A DNA stretch of 15,711 nt from JBEIVB01 sp040374085 (GTDB taxonomy: Bacteria > Bacteroidota > Bacteroidia > UBA4408): assembly GCA_040374085.1 (NCBI GenBank), contig JBEIVB010000058.1, positions 1 through 15,711 of the forward strand, written 5' to 3'. A program made the position numbers and the translations under genes. Positions 1 to 7,013 of this stretch are shown here, piece by piece. Position 1 is the stretch's first letter; every line of letters begins with the position of its first letter. Below the pieces are notes generated by a model. It saw only the letters and a list, made by a program, of their open reading frames with translations, did not search any database and was not told the origin of the DNA.

Positions 1-1247
1 AATTTACTGGATCTTTCTCGAAACAATTCCTCTTGTTTTGCCAGTTCCTCCAATCGTTTCCGCTCGCCGGCCTCAGCAGTTTCCTTTAGTTTTTGGGCCA
101 GTGCAGCCATGGCCTCTTGCTTTTTCCGTGCGTTCTCTATTTCCTTTTGCTTGGCTTCTTCTGCAAGGCGCTTTATTTCTTCTTCTTTTTCGGCTTTTAT
201 GCGGGCTTGCTCGGCCTCACGTGCAGCATCTTCAGCAGCTTTTTTTGCGGCCAGTTCGGCAGCGGCTTTTTCTTTTTCGGCTTTTATGCGGGCTTGCTCG
301 GCCTCACGCGCAGCCTCCTCTGCAGCTTTTTTTGCGGCCAGTTCGGCAGACGCCTTTTCCTTTGCTTTCGAGGCTTCCGAGGCAGCGGCTTCTTTTGCCG
401 CTTTCTCCGCTTTTCTGCGAGCTTCTGCTTCCTCCTGAAGTTTGGCCTGTTCTTGTTTTAGACGATTCTCTTCGGCTTCTGCCTCAGCAAGAGCCTCGGC
501 TTCCTCTTGCTGACGCTTGCGCTTGCGCTCTGCAGCGGCTTCTGCTTTTTGTTGGCGCTCGGCCTCTTGTTCGGCGGCAATGCGTTGTCGCTCTGCTTGC
601 TCTGCCGCCGCCTGGTCTGCTCTTAATTTGGCTAAACGTTCCTCCTCTTGCCTTTTTGCTATGGCCTCTGCCCGTGCTTTTTCTTCAGCGTCTTTTCGCG
701 ACTGCTCGGCCAATTCCGCGCTCACTTTTCCGGTCTCCACAAATTCCGCCATGGCCTTGCGCATGGTCTTAATCTTTTCCTCCATATCGGCCTTGTAGGC
801 ATCGTCACGGTCTAAATCGTATTGATCTTCTATGTAGCTGTATCGGTCTACGGCCTGATCCATCAGATCTGTGGCAAAACCTTCAACTGCCTTAAAAAGC
901 ACCACATCTATAAATTTTGGAGCAAACCCTTCCTCGATTCGCTCTTTTGGAATCATGGTGCTGAAGGCAAAACGCTGACTCACGTAGCCTTTCTTGCCAA
1001 ATGAAAGGGTGTAGGTATGCTGAAAACGCAATTTAATCTTGAAGCCCCCCTCTGCATCGGTGTTGAGCCGAACAGGTCCAACTCCATCTGTTTCATCCAC
1101 CACCACAAAGCAACCGGCCCTCTGACCTTCTTCCGTGTTGAGGGTGCCCTCAACAGAAATGAATTTATCCTGTGCCCGGCTCTCGGCAACAAAAGTCACC
1201 AAAACCAAGGCCAGAAGAAACGAGTAGGAACGGAAGCAGAAAACCAC
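1..1247 (-). CDS. Secreted beta-domain protein with very long Ala/Glu/Lys-rich coiled coil (3' end off window)
   Basis: No named family is recognised. The frame is open from a GTG at 1247 to the left edge, about 415 residues, and the C-terminus is missing. In-frame TAA lies four codons before the GTG, and later in-frame starts would destroy the signal peptide, so GTG is chosen. Residues 1-25 form a signal peptide (FLLALVLVTFVAESRA, then QDKF). Residues about 30-120 resemble a carboxypeptidase-regulatory-like beta sandwich: SVEGTL, DAEGGF, YTLSFGKKGY, FIDVVLFK. From about residue 150 to the edge the chain is almost all E, A, K, R and Q, a long TolA-like helix or coiled coil, with two 29-residue repeats. 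It probably acts in the periplasm or at the envelope, perhaps as a spanning or scaffold protein; that is inference. Its N-terminal half aligns with the divergent gene at 1584-2528. The opposite strand shows open frames here only because the codons are biased. Confidence 0.85.
   Translation of the reverse strand, partial: MVFCFRSYSFLLALVLVTFVAESRAQDKFISVEGTLNTEEGQRAGCFVVVDETDGVGPVRLNTDAEGGFKIKLRFQHTYTLSFGKKGYVSQRFAFSTMIPKERIEEGFAPKFIDVVLFKAVEGFATDLMDQAVDRYSYIEDQYDLDRDDAYKADMEEKIKTMRKAMAEFVETGKVSAELAEQSRKDAEEKARAEAIAKRQEEERLAKLRADQAAAEQAERQRIAAEQEAERQQKAEAAAERKRKRQQEEAEALAEAEAEENRLKQEQAKLQEEAEARRKAEKAAKEAAASEASKAKEKASAELAAKKAAEEAAREAEQARIKAEKEKAAAELAAKKAAEDAAREAEQARIKAEKEEEIKRLAEEAKQKEIENARKKQEAMAALAQKLKETAEAGERKRLEELAKQEELFRERSSK
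187..360 (-). repeat. Tandem in-frame 87-base duplication in the coiled-coil gene
   Basis: Two adjacent 87-base units (187-273 and 274-360) are nearly the same. The core blocks 191-260 and 278-347 match at 66 of 70 positions by eye. The period equals 29 codons, so the frame is kept. Each unit encodes a segment of the type AELAAKKAAEEA followed by REAEQARIKAEKE. High identity next to more diverged Ala/Glu/Lys sequence suggests a fairly recent duplication that lengthened the helix. Confidence 0.85.
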
Positions 1248-1583
1248 GGGGCGCCAAATTTAACCCATTTTTTATGTGTTGGATAACGCGGCAACCTCGC
1301 ATTTCTTGCCTTGAGACCACATCCATTTTTTTTAACACTTTTTCGGGAAGGTTGCATAAACCATGGGCCTGTTCATTCAGTCTTCATGCTTGATGTTCAG
1401 CAATACCAACTTTGGGTTTTTTCTCCCCAACCCGCACAAACCGCTTCCAAAGCCACGCTTGGTCCTCTCAGAGACTCGATTCAATCTTCACTTGTTCATA
1501 ACTAATCGTCACTATTGTTGAATTAGTCGATGAAAAACTTTGGCACTAAACGAATAATTCGGTACTTTGGTCGCGTGAATAGT
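1248..1583. promoter_or_regulatory. Divergent intergenic region with weak promoter-like boxes
   Basis: This gap separates two head-to-head genes and must hold both promoters. For the plus gene, TTG (1492-1494), an 18-base gap and TATTGTTG (1513-1520) match the Bacteroidota TTG / TAnnTTTG pattern with one mismatch. Transcription would then begin near 1527, which suits the ATG at 1584 better than the one at 1530. For the minus gene, an exact TAAATTTG (plus-strand positions 1255-1262) lies only seven bases from the GTG start and has no TTG at normal spacing. No terminator, RNA gene or convincing small ORF is visible in the rest. Confidence 0.35.
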
Positions 1584-2528
1584 ATGGTACGTCTGACAAA
1601 TCCATCCGCTCGCCTGTTGGCAATCTTCTTCCTGCTCATGGGAGGATGCTTGTTCTTCCCCGAATTAGTCAAGGCAGAGAACTTTTGGAGGTTGAACATA
1701 GAGGGACGTTTGTTGGACCAGTACGACAATCACACCCTTAATACCGGCATTATTCAAGTGTACCGCAACGGCTCCCGCTTGCACCTCATCACCACCGGAA
1801 AAGAAGGGCAGTTTACATTTGAGCTCGATCGGGAAGGAGACTACACCCTAGTCTGTTCTAAGGCCGGTTACTTCGATAAAAAAATAGGGCTCAGCACCAA
1901 GGGCGTATCCAGCTTGGAAAAGGCTAAAAGCTCCGACATGAATTCCAATTACAAATGTCAGGTGGATGTTACCCTCTTCCGGGAGGTTAAAGGCGTGGAT
2001 GTTTCTGTTCTGAAAGAGTCAATCGGAAATATTTTTTTCAATGCTGAAAAGAACAATTTTTCCTTCGAAGTAAACGAAGACCTTGAAGCTCGTTTGGAGG
2101 CCCTCACCAAAAAGGTTGACGAAGTCATTATGGTTCAGGATAAGGTAAAGGTGGAGCAAGAGAAGTCTGCAAAGATGAACTCCATTATGACCGACGCTCT
2201 GGCCAAGGCAAAAGAGCGCCAAAACAATCTGAAAAGTGGCCAACTCGGTTCGGGTATGGTCAAAAAGGCAGGGCTGCTTACCAAAAGTGCAGACGGTACC
2301 GGAATCGCCAGAACATCAGATATAGATCCTACCGAGGCTTTGGTTAAAACAGAAGTAATCGGTGGAGCGCGTTGTACCATTACCAAAACGATGGTGAACT
2401 TTCGTGATCGGGTTACCGAATTCAGAGAGATTCGTTATAACTGGGGTGCGGTTTACTACAAAAAGAACGACGCAGATATTACCGATCTAAGCTACAAGCA
2501 ATACATGCGCTTGTACAACGTCAAGTAA
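1584..2528 (+). CDS. Secreted beta-domain/coiled-coil protein, paralog of the divergent neighbour
   Basis: No named family is recognised. The frame also allows an ATG at 1530, giving 332 residues. ATG 1584 (314 residues) is preferred because it gives an ordinary signal peptide: MVRLTNPSAR, hydrophobic LLAIFFLLMGGCLFF, then PELVKA before ENFW. Residues 36-133 look like a carboxypeptidase-regulatory-like beta sandwich (LNIEGRLLD, TGKEGQFTFE, YTLVCSKAGYFDKK, QVDVTLFREVKG). Residues 165-220 are charged and helical. Residues 250-314 form a compact end domain with EVIGGARCTITKT, FREIRYNWGAVYYKK and SYKQYMRLYNV. The order matches the minus-strand gene at 1-1247 with a much shorter helix. It is probably exported to the periplasm or anchored at the envelope; the function is unknown. 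It ends 20 bases before a strong shared terminator. Confidence 0.85.
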   Translation: MVRLTNPSARLLAIFFLLMGGCLFFPELVKAENFWRLNIEGRLLDQYDNHTLNTGIIQVYRNGSRLHLITTGKEGQFTFELDREGDYTLVCSKAGYFDKKIGLSTKGVSSLEKAKSSDMNSNYKCQVDVTLFREVKGVDVSVLKESIGNIFFNAEKNNFSFEVNEDLEARLEALTKKVDEVIMVQDKVKVEQEKSAKMNSIMTDALAKAKERQNNLKSGQLGSGMVKKAGLLTKSADGTGIARTSDIDPTEALVKTEVIGGARCTITKTMVNFRDRVTEFREIRYNWGAVYYKKNDADITDLSYKQYMRLYNVK

Positions 2529-2548
2529 TGTTTTCTTTTCATTCCTCT

Positions 2549-2583
2549 AAAAGGTCCGGTGATTTTTCACCGGACCTTTTTTT
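2549..2583. terminator. Bidirectional intrinsic terminator between convergent genes
   Basis: The inverted repeat GGTCCGGTGA (2553-2562) and TCACCGGACC (2567-2576) is perfect around a TTTT loop. It is flanked by AAAA on the left and seven T on the right, so either strand gives a stable hairpin followed by a U tract. It sits between the stop of the plus gene (2528) and the stop of the minus HD-domain gene (2582), so it can end both transcripts. Confidence 0.93.
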
Positions 2584-3820
2584 ATGCCAAATGCTTGGGA
2601 TAGCAGAAGAAATGCCGCTCCATAACTTCATTCATAACCGGTAGGCTCATGGTGCGCAGCGCCTCGGAAATGGGAATGGCATTGCCCAGGCTATCGGCAA
2701 TGAGTATTTGCTCTTCCAGTTCGCCGTAGGGACGATTGGAAATGGTACCGCGAGCCACAAAAAAGCTGGCATCCTCTGGGCTGATTTGAAAGGCATGTGC
2801 GATCTTTTTCAAGAGGCCTTCCTCCACAGCTGAATCTGCCGCCAAGGTGGATAGGTCGGTGCGAAACAGTTGCCGGTTTACCAACATCCGGCACAAGGTG
2901 CTCAATACGCGGTCTGAGTGATGCGCCCATTGCTTCATGCTTACCTGAATATCGTCGTCGTCGAGTGCAGAAAAGTGCATTAAAACTTCGGAGTTATGGG
3001 TAAAATCGTAAAGAGAGTAATGGTTTTTGAGGAAAAAAAGGAGGGCAGGAGAAGCGAATAAGTCGGCTCCGTGCTCCGCAAGGTGCCGGGCTCTGCGTAA
3101 GATGTGCACAATCATCTGCTCTGCCGCCACCGTGGTTTTGTGGTAATACACTTGCCAATACATCAGCCTGCGCGCCAACACAAATTTCTCAACCGAGTAC
3201 AATCCTTTTTCTTCTACAGCCAATTGTCCATCCACCACGGTTAGCATGGCAATGATGCGCTCGGTGCTGATGATACCCTCAGATACTCCGGTAAAAAAAC
3301 TGTCCCGCTTGAGGTAGTCCAGTCGATCTACATCCAGCTGACTGGAAACCAACTGATGGAGGAAGGGCTTGTGGTAATCGCCCCGGAAAATGCGAATGGC
3401 CAGATCGAGCTGATGGTTCAGCTTCGCGTTCAAATGCTCCATGAAAAGCAAGGAAATGGCCTCATGTGGTACTCCGCTCACGATGCTGTGCTCCAAGGCA
3501 TGAGAAAAAGGCCCATGACCAATGTCGTGCAACAGTATGGCCATGTTTACCGCACGGGCTTCCTCAGCAGAAATGTCCACTCCTTTGCTTCGGAGGCTTT
3601 CAACGGCCGTGGTCATTAGGTACATGGCGCCCAAGGCGTGATGGAAACGCGTATGAAGTGCGCCAGGATATACCAAGCTGGTCATGCCCAATTGCTTGAT
3701 GCGGCGCAAACGCTGAAATTCAGGTTGCTCCATCAAATCAAAGATCAACGCATCCGGAATTCGAATGAAACCATGCACCGGATCGTTTAACAACTTCAGT
3801 TTATTTTGTCTCCGTTCCAT
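2582..3820 (-). CDS. HD-domain phosphohydrolase, dNTPase-like (COG1078 type)
   Basis: A 412-residue soluble protein of the HD superfamily, in the branch with dGTP triphosphohydrolase-like and SAMHD1-like enzymes. Likely metal ligands can be read: RFHHALG (H61), HDIGHGPFSH (H98, D99) and LDVDRLDYLKRD (D165). These form the H...HD...D set of a metal-dependent phosphohydrolase. The N-terminal NDPVHGFIRIPD and RLRRIKQLGMTSLVYPGA are typical of this branch. Substrate cannot be read from sequence; members hydrolyse dNTPs or other nucleotides, and some are uncharacterised. The frame is open further up to 3940, but ATG 3820 is chosen because it overlaps the holB stop as TAATG and gives the conserved N-terminus (MERRQNKLKLLNDPVHGF). 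It is the last gene of the minus-strand run, probably translationally coupled to holB and ended by the shared hairpin at 2549-2583. Confidence 0.9.
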   Translation of the reverse strand: MERRQNKLKLLNDPVHGFIRIPDALIFDLMEQPEFQRLRRIKQLGMTSLVYPGALHTRFHHALGAMYLMTTAVESLRSKGVDISAEEARAVNMAILLHDIGHGPFSHALEHSIVSGVPHEAISLLFMEHLNAKLNHQLDLAIRIFRGDYHKPFLHQLVSSQLDVDRLDYLKRDSFFTGVSEGIISTERIIAMLTVVDGQLAVEEKGLYSVEKFVLARRLMYWQVYYHKTTVAAEQMIVHILRRARHLAEHGADLFASPALLFFLKNHYSLYDFTHNSEVLMHFSALDDDDIQVSMKQWAHHSDRVLSTLCRMLVNRQLFRTDLSTLAADSAVEEGLLKKIAHAFQISPEDASFFVARGTISNRPYGELEEQILIADSLGNAIPISEALRTMSLPVMNEVMERHFFCYPKHLA

Positions 3821-4968
3821 TAGGCAGTAGGTTGTTTGCGCTGCTGAGCATAGCTCTCTGCCAGTTGAAGAGATAAGTCCAGAAACAAAAATCGGGGATT
3901 GGCATTCCGCTCCAGATCGGTGAACGCCTTGTTGAACCACTCGCTTAACAAGGGCCCATTTTGTTCGTTGATGAAGGGATGAAAGCGTTGATTGAAGGTT
4001 GCCTCCGAAGGCAGTTCCAAGGCCAGGTCGCTGAGGCCTAGGGTGCGCAACAAATTTTGGCGTATGGCACTCAAGCAGTACAATAAAAAGCTTTTCTGGC
4101 GCTCGCGATTCATCTCCGTAAACTGATCGGTAAACGAAATCAGTTCCGGCATGCTCGCTTTATAACAATAACGCATCCACTGTTGAAACAGTTCCTGGTT
4201 TTGTTTTTCTCCCGCATCGTTGGAAAGCAGACGCAACGCTTCGTTTAGGTTGCCGTCCGATAGGCGTGCCAACTCCCGGGCAGCATCGTCTGTTTGCTGG
4301 TGGTGAGCGGTTAGGTATGCCACCAAATCGGCTTCATCCAAAGCCGGAACCTTCACCAGTTGGGTGCGGGAAAGAATGGTTGGCAACAGCTGATCGGCTT
4401 GTTCTACCACCAGAATAAAAAGGGTGCCATCGGGCGGCTCCTCCAATATTTTCAACAATCGATTGGCACAATGCCCGTTCATGCGCTCCGCCATCCAGAT
4501 CAACATGATTTTAAACGGAGACTCAAAAGCTTTTAAAGAGAGTTTTCGAATGATCTCCAATCCCTCTTCGGTGTTGATGTTTCCCTGTTTGTTGTCCATC
4601 CCCAGTTCCTCCATCCACTCAAATAGATTGAGATAAGGATTGCGTTGTATGGCTTGCCGAAAGGGTTGAATGAAGGTGTCGCTCAACGGACGCTGCTCGC
4701 TGGGCTTGTTGGAGTTTACCGGGAAAACAAGATGAAGGTCGGGATGTGCCAGCTTATCGTACTTCCTACAGCTCGCACAAACGCCACAAGAATCATCTGG
4801 GCCTCGGTTTTCGCACGATGCATAGGTGGCATAGGCCAGCGCAAGGGCCAAATTACCCGAACCCTCTGGACCTAAAAAGAGTTGAGCATGGCTGATGCGG
4901 CCCTGACCAATTTGTTGGATCAAGCGCTGCTTCAGTTGCGTATGTCCAATAACCTCAGCAAATCTCAT
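3820..4968 (-). CDS. holB: DNA polymerase III subunit delta prime
   Basis: A 382-residue AAA+ clamp-loader subunit, which helps load the sliding clamp onto primed DNA during replication. The N-terminus (MRFAEVIGHTQLKQRLIQQI, then ISHAQLFLGPEGSGNLALA) is characteristic. The zinc module is present as C52, C61, C64 and C67 (CGVCASC). The segment MNGHCANRLLKILEEPPDGTLFIL (split here as MNGHCANRLLKILEEPP plus DGTLFIL) is the conserved core. The P-loop is degenerate: GPEGSGN carries Asn where the ATP-binding Lys should be, as expected for a delta prime that does not hydrolyse ATP. The usual SRC sensor motif reads SRT (TILSRTQLVKVP). The start overlaps the tsaB stop by four bases (ATGA) and the stop overlaps the HD gene start (TAATG), so the three genes look translationally coupled. 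Confidence 0.92.
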   Translation of the reverse strand: MRFAEVIGHTQLKQRLIQQIGQGRISHAQLFLGPEGSGNLALALAYATYASCENRGPDDSCGVCASCRKYDKLAHPDLHLVFPVNSNKPSEQRPLSDTFIQPFRQAIQRNPYLNLFEWMEELGMDNKQGNINTEEGLEIIRKLSLKAFESPFKIMLIWMAERMNGHCANRLLKILEEPPDGTLFILVVEQADQLLPTILSRTQLVKVPALDEADLVAYLTAHHQQTDDAARELARLSDGNLNEALRLLSNDAGEKQNQELFQQWMRYCYKASMPELISFTDQFTEMNRERQKSFLLYCLSAIRQNLLRTLGLSDLALELPSEATFNQRFHPFINEQNGPLLSEWFNKAFTDLERNANPRFLFLDLSLQLAESYAQQRKQPTA

Positions 4969-5651
4969 AAGGCATTCGTTTTAGGTTTTCCGGGTATAAA
5001 CTCTTTTAAATAAAAAGGAACCTCGTTTTCCAGGTTGCACCATTGGCCTTTCTGGAAAGCCTGCCACGCCGGTTCGGCTTGCGCTTCTGCCCGGCAAGAA
5101 ACTCCGGCAAGATAGTGCCAGCCCAACTCCGTGGTAAGAAGGCTTTGGCATTTCTCTGCACCATCTCCAAAGTACCAAGCGCCCTTTTCGGATGCAGATT
5201 CTGAAGAAGCAATCCACGCTTCGGGTTCGGAGGCCTCCAACAATGCAGCGGGAATTACCGAACGATACACCTCCATTCTTCGGGCATCCAGCATGGGTAC
5301 CCAGTTGCGTTCCAACTCGCTGTCCCCAAATTGGGCGCGCGCCTGCAAGGCCAATAGAAACAAGGTGTCTAAACCCAGCAAGGGAATGTTCAGTGCCATG
5401 CACAATCCTTTCGCAGTGGAAAGACCAATGCGCAAACCGGTGTAGGAGCCCGGCCCCCTGCTGTAGGAAATGGCCTGCAGGTTGGTTACGGTGTTGCCCG
5501 AATCCAACAATACCTGCTGAACCAAGGGCAACAGTTCTTCGGCATGCACATACGCACCATCCAGTGATTTACTTTGCAACACCTTCCCTTCATAAGAGAG
5601 AGCTACCGAGCATGTGGTGGTTGCAGTCTCGAGGTGCAGGATGAGCGCCAT
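4965..5651 (-). CDS. tsaB: tRNA threonylcarbamoyladenosine biosynthesis protein TsaB
   Basis: A 228-residue ASKHA-fold protein (YeaZ). TsaB pairs with TsaD and TsaE and helps transfer the threonylcarbamoyl group to A37 of ANN-decoding tRNAs. Diagnostic features are the start MALILHLETATTTCSVAL, HAEELLP (from H36), SRGPGSYTGLRIGLSTAKGL (about residues 64-83) and MLDARRMEVY (120-129). Length is normal for the family. The short C-terminal part lacks the second complete ATP-site motifs, as in other TsaB proteins. The gene starts three bases after the adaptor stop, and its stop overlaps the holB start as ATGA. No partner (tsaC, tsaD, tsaE) is in the window. Confidence 0.95.
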   Translation of the reverse strand: MALILHLETATTTCSVALSYEGKVLQSKSLDGAYVHAEELLPLVQQVLLDSGNTVTNLQAISYSRGPGSYTGLRIGLSTAKGLCMALNIPLLGLDTLFLLALQARAQFGDSELERNWVPMLDARRMEVYRSVIPAALLEASEPEAWIASSESASEKGAWYFGDGAEKCQSLLTTELGWHYLAGVSCRAEAQAEPAWQAFQKGQWCNLENEVPFYLKEFIPGKPKTNAL

Positions 5652-5654
5652 AGG

Positions 5655-7004
5655 TTAGGGTTTGTTCGTACTCAATTCCTCTTTCAACACCACCTTCACT
5701 TTTGTGCCGTTGCGCAGCCGCTTCGAAATGGCTTGATAAGGAGAAGATATTACAGCTTCTCCGACGCTTATTCCGCTCAATACCTGTATGTAGGTGTTGT
5801 CTTGAATGCCCGTTTTGATCAAACGTGGCCTGGCTTTTCCATCGCGCACCACAAATACCAATTCCAATGGCTCGGCATTAGAAGAGGCATTGGCCTCGTC
5901 CGATTCGGATTCCTCAACGGCAGACTCTTTTTTCTTGCTCGATACCTGCTCAACGGTATCGGCACGGGTGGTAACCGAGGGTATGGGAATGGTGAGCACT
6001 TTCTGTAATCGCTGCGTGCGGATGTCCACTGTGGCAGTCATGCCCGGACGAAAGGGCGTTGGGTTGCGCTCCAAGAGCTGTGCGTAGGATTCACGCAGAA
6101 TCCGGATTTTAACGGAGAAGTTGGTAACCTGATCGGCACTTGTGCCGGTTGTGGTGGCCGAGTTCGCAACCGAGGTTACAATACCGGCAAAGGTTTGACC
6201 GAGATAAGCATCTGCTTCAATGCTCGCAGTGTCGCCAACGTGCAGCTTAACAATGTCGTTTTCGTTCACATCTACCACCACTTCCATTTCATTGAGGTTG
6301 GCAATGCGCATGATCTCCGTGCCTGCCATCTGAGAGGTTCCCACCACTCGCTCGCCTTTCTCAATGTTGAGCTTCGATACTTTACCGTCAACAGGAGAAA
6401 TTAGGGTGGTTTTGTCTAAGTTTTGGCGCGACTCTTTCAAAGAGGCTTCGGCATTGTTTACATTAAACTCTGCAGCAGCAAGGGTTTGTGCAGCAGCTTC
6501 AAGATCGGCTTTCGCTCCCTCGTAATTGGCCCTGGCAGCTTCATAGTCTGCTTGTGAGATGGCCGATTGATCAAACAATATTTTGCTGCGATTAAAAACA
6601 GTTTCAATGTTATTAAAACCTGCTTTGGCTTGGGCCAAACGCGCTTTGGAGTTCGCCTGCTGTGCACGCATCGCATTCAAGGCAGCCTCCATTTTCTCGA
6701 GGTTGCTCTGGTAAATCACCGGATTAATCTTGCACAGCAGTTGCCCCTTGTGCACCACATCCCCTTCCTTTACCCATAACTCCACAATTTCGCCGGGAAC
6801 GTCCGGACTGATTTTTACCTCTGCTTCGGGTTGAATTTTGCCGCTGGCCGATACGGTTTCAATAACGGTTCGCAGTTCTGCCTTCTCCGTGCTTACTTCA
6901 ATTCCTGTTTCCTTACCCACCCATCCCAACGATCTGGCCAATACCACCAACACCAATAGGGCGAGGATAACCCAAAACCACCACTTTTTTATTATGTTTT
7001 TCAT
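5655..7004 (-). CDS. HlyD/MacA-type efflux periplasmic adaptor
   Basis: A 449-residue membrane-fusion protein that would link an inner-membrane pump to an outer-membrane TolC channel. ATG 7004 (MKNIIKKWWFW) is chosen over an upstream TTG at 7010. Residues 8-25 form an N-terminal membrane anchor. The lipoyl-like first half lies at about 54-92 (GKIQPEAEVKISPDVPGEI, GDVVHKGQLL), a long Ala/Glu-rich helical hairpin at 96-198, and the second lipoyl half at about 203-222 (ISPVDGKVSKLNIEKGE). Beta-barrel and membrane-proximal parts follow. An acidic, Ser- and Lys-rich stretch at about 347-378 (SSKKKESAVEESESDEANAS) looks like a flexible insertion in the C-terminal part. It follows the TolC gene by nine bases. 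No permease or RND pump gene is present, so MacB-type and RND-type partners are both possible. Confidence 0.9.
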   Translation of the reverse strand: MKNIIKKWWFWVILALLVLVVLARSLGWVGKETGIEVSTEKAELRTVIETVSASGKIQPEAEVKISPDVPGEIVELWVKEGDVVHKGQLLCKINPVIYQSNLEKMEAALNAMRAQQANSKARLAQAKAGFNNIETVFNRSKILFDQSAISQADYEAARANYEGAKADLEAAAQTLAAAEFNVNNAEASLKESRQNLDKTTLISPVDGKVSKLNIEKGERVVGTSQMAGTEIMRIANLNEMEVVVDVNENDIVKLHVGDTASIEADAYLGQTFAGIVTSVANSATTTGTSADQVTNFSVKIRILRESYAQLLERNPTPFRPGMTATVDIRTQRLQKVLTIPIPSVTTRADTVEQVSSKKKESAVEESESDEANASSNAEPLELVFVVRDGKARPRLIKTGIQDNTYIQVLSGISVGEAVISSPYQAISKRLRNGTKVKVVLKEELSTNKP

Positions 7005-7013
7005 GTTCAAAGG

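Noticed and set aside
38..798. Several overlapping plus-strand open frames rich in Phe, Ser, Leu and Ala.
   Set aside because: They are antisense to the Ala/Glu/Lys-rich coiled-coil gene, whose codon bias removes stops on the other strand.
1089..1340. A short minus-strand frame starting MDVVSRQEMRGC that runs over the start of the coiled-coil gene.
   Set aside because: It ends quickly and in another frame, whereas the GTG frame gives a clean signal peptide and stays open to the edge.
1311..1505. A 64-codon plus-strand open frame in the divergent gap.
   Set aside because: Composition is arbitrary, no promoter or start context supports it, and it lies where promoters are expected.
1638..1660. 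A possible lipobox (LLMGGC) in the plus-strand secreted protein.
   Set aside because: The residues before Cys do not fit well and the hydrophobic stretch continues past it to a normal signal-peptidase I site (LVKA).
3821..3940. A 40-codon N-terminal extension of the HD-domain protein.
   Set aside because: It lies wholly inside holB, and the TAATG overlap with the conserved MERRQNK start fits better.
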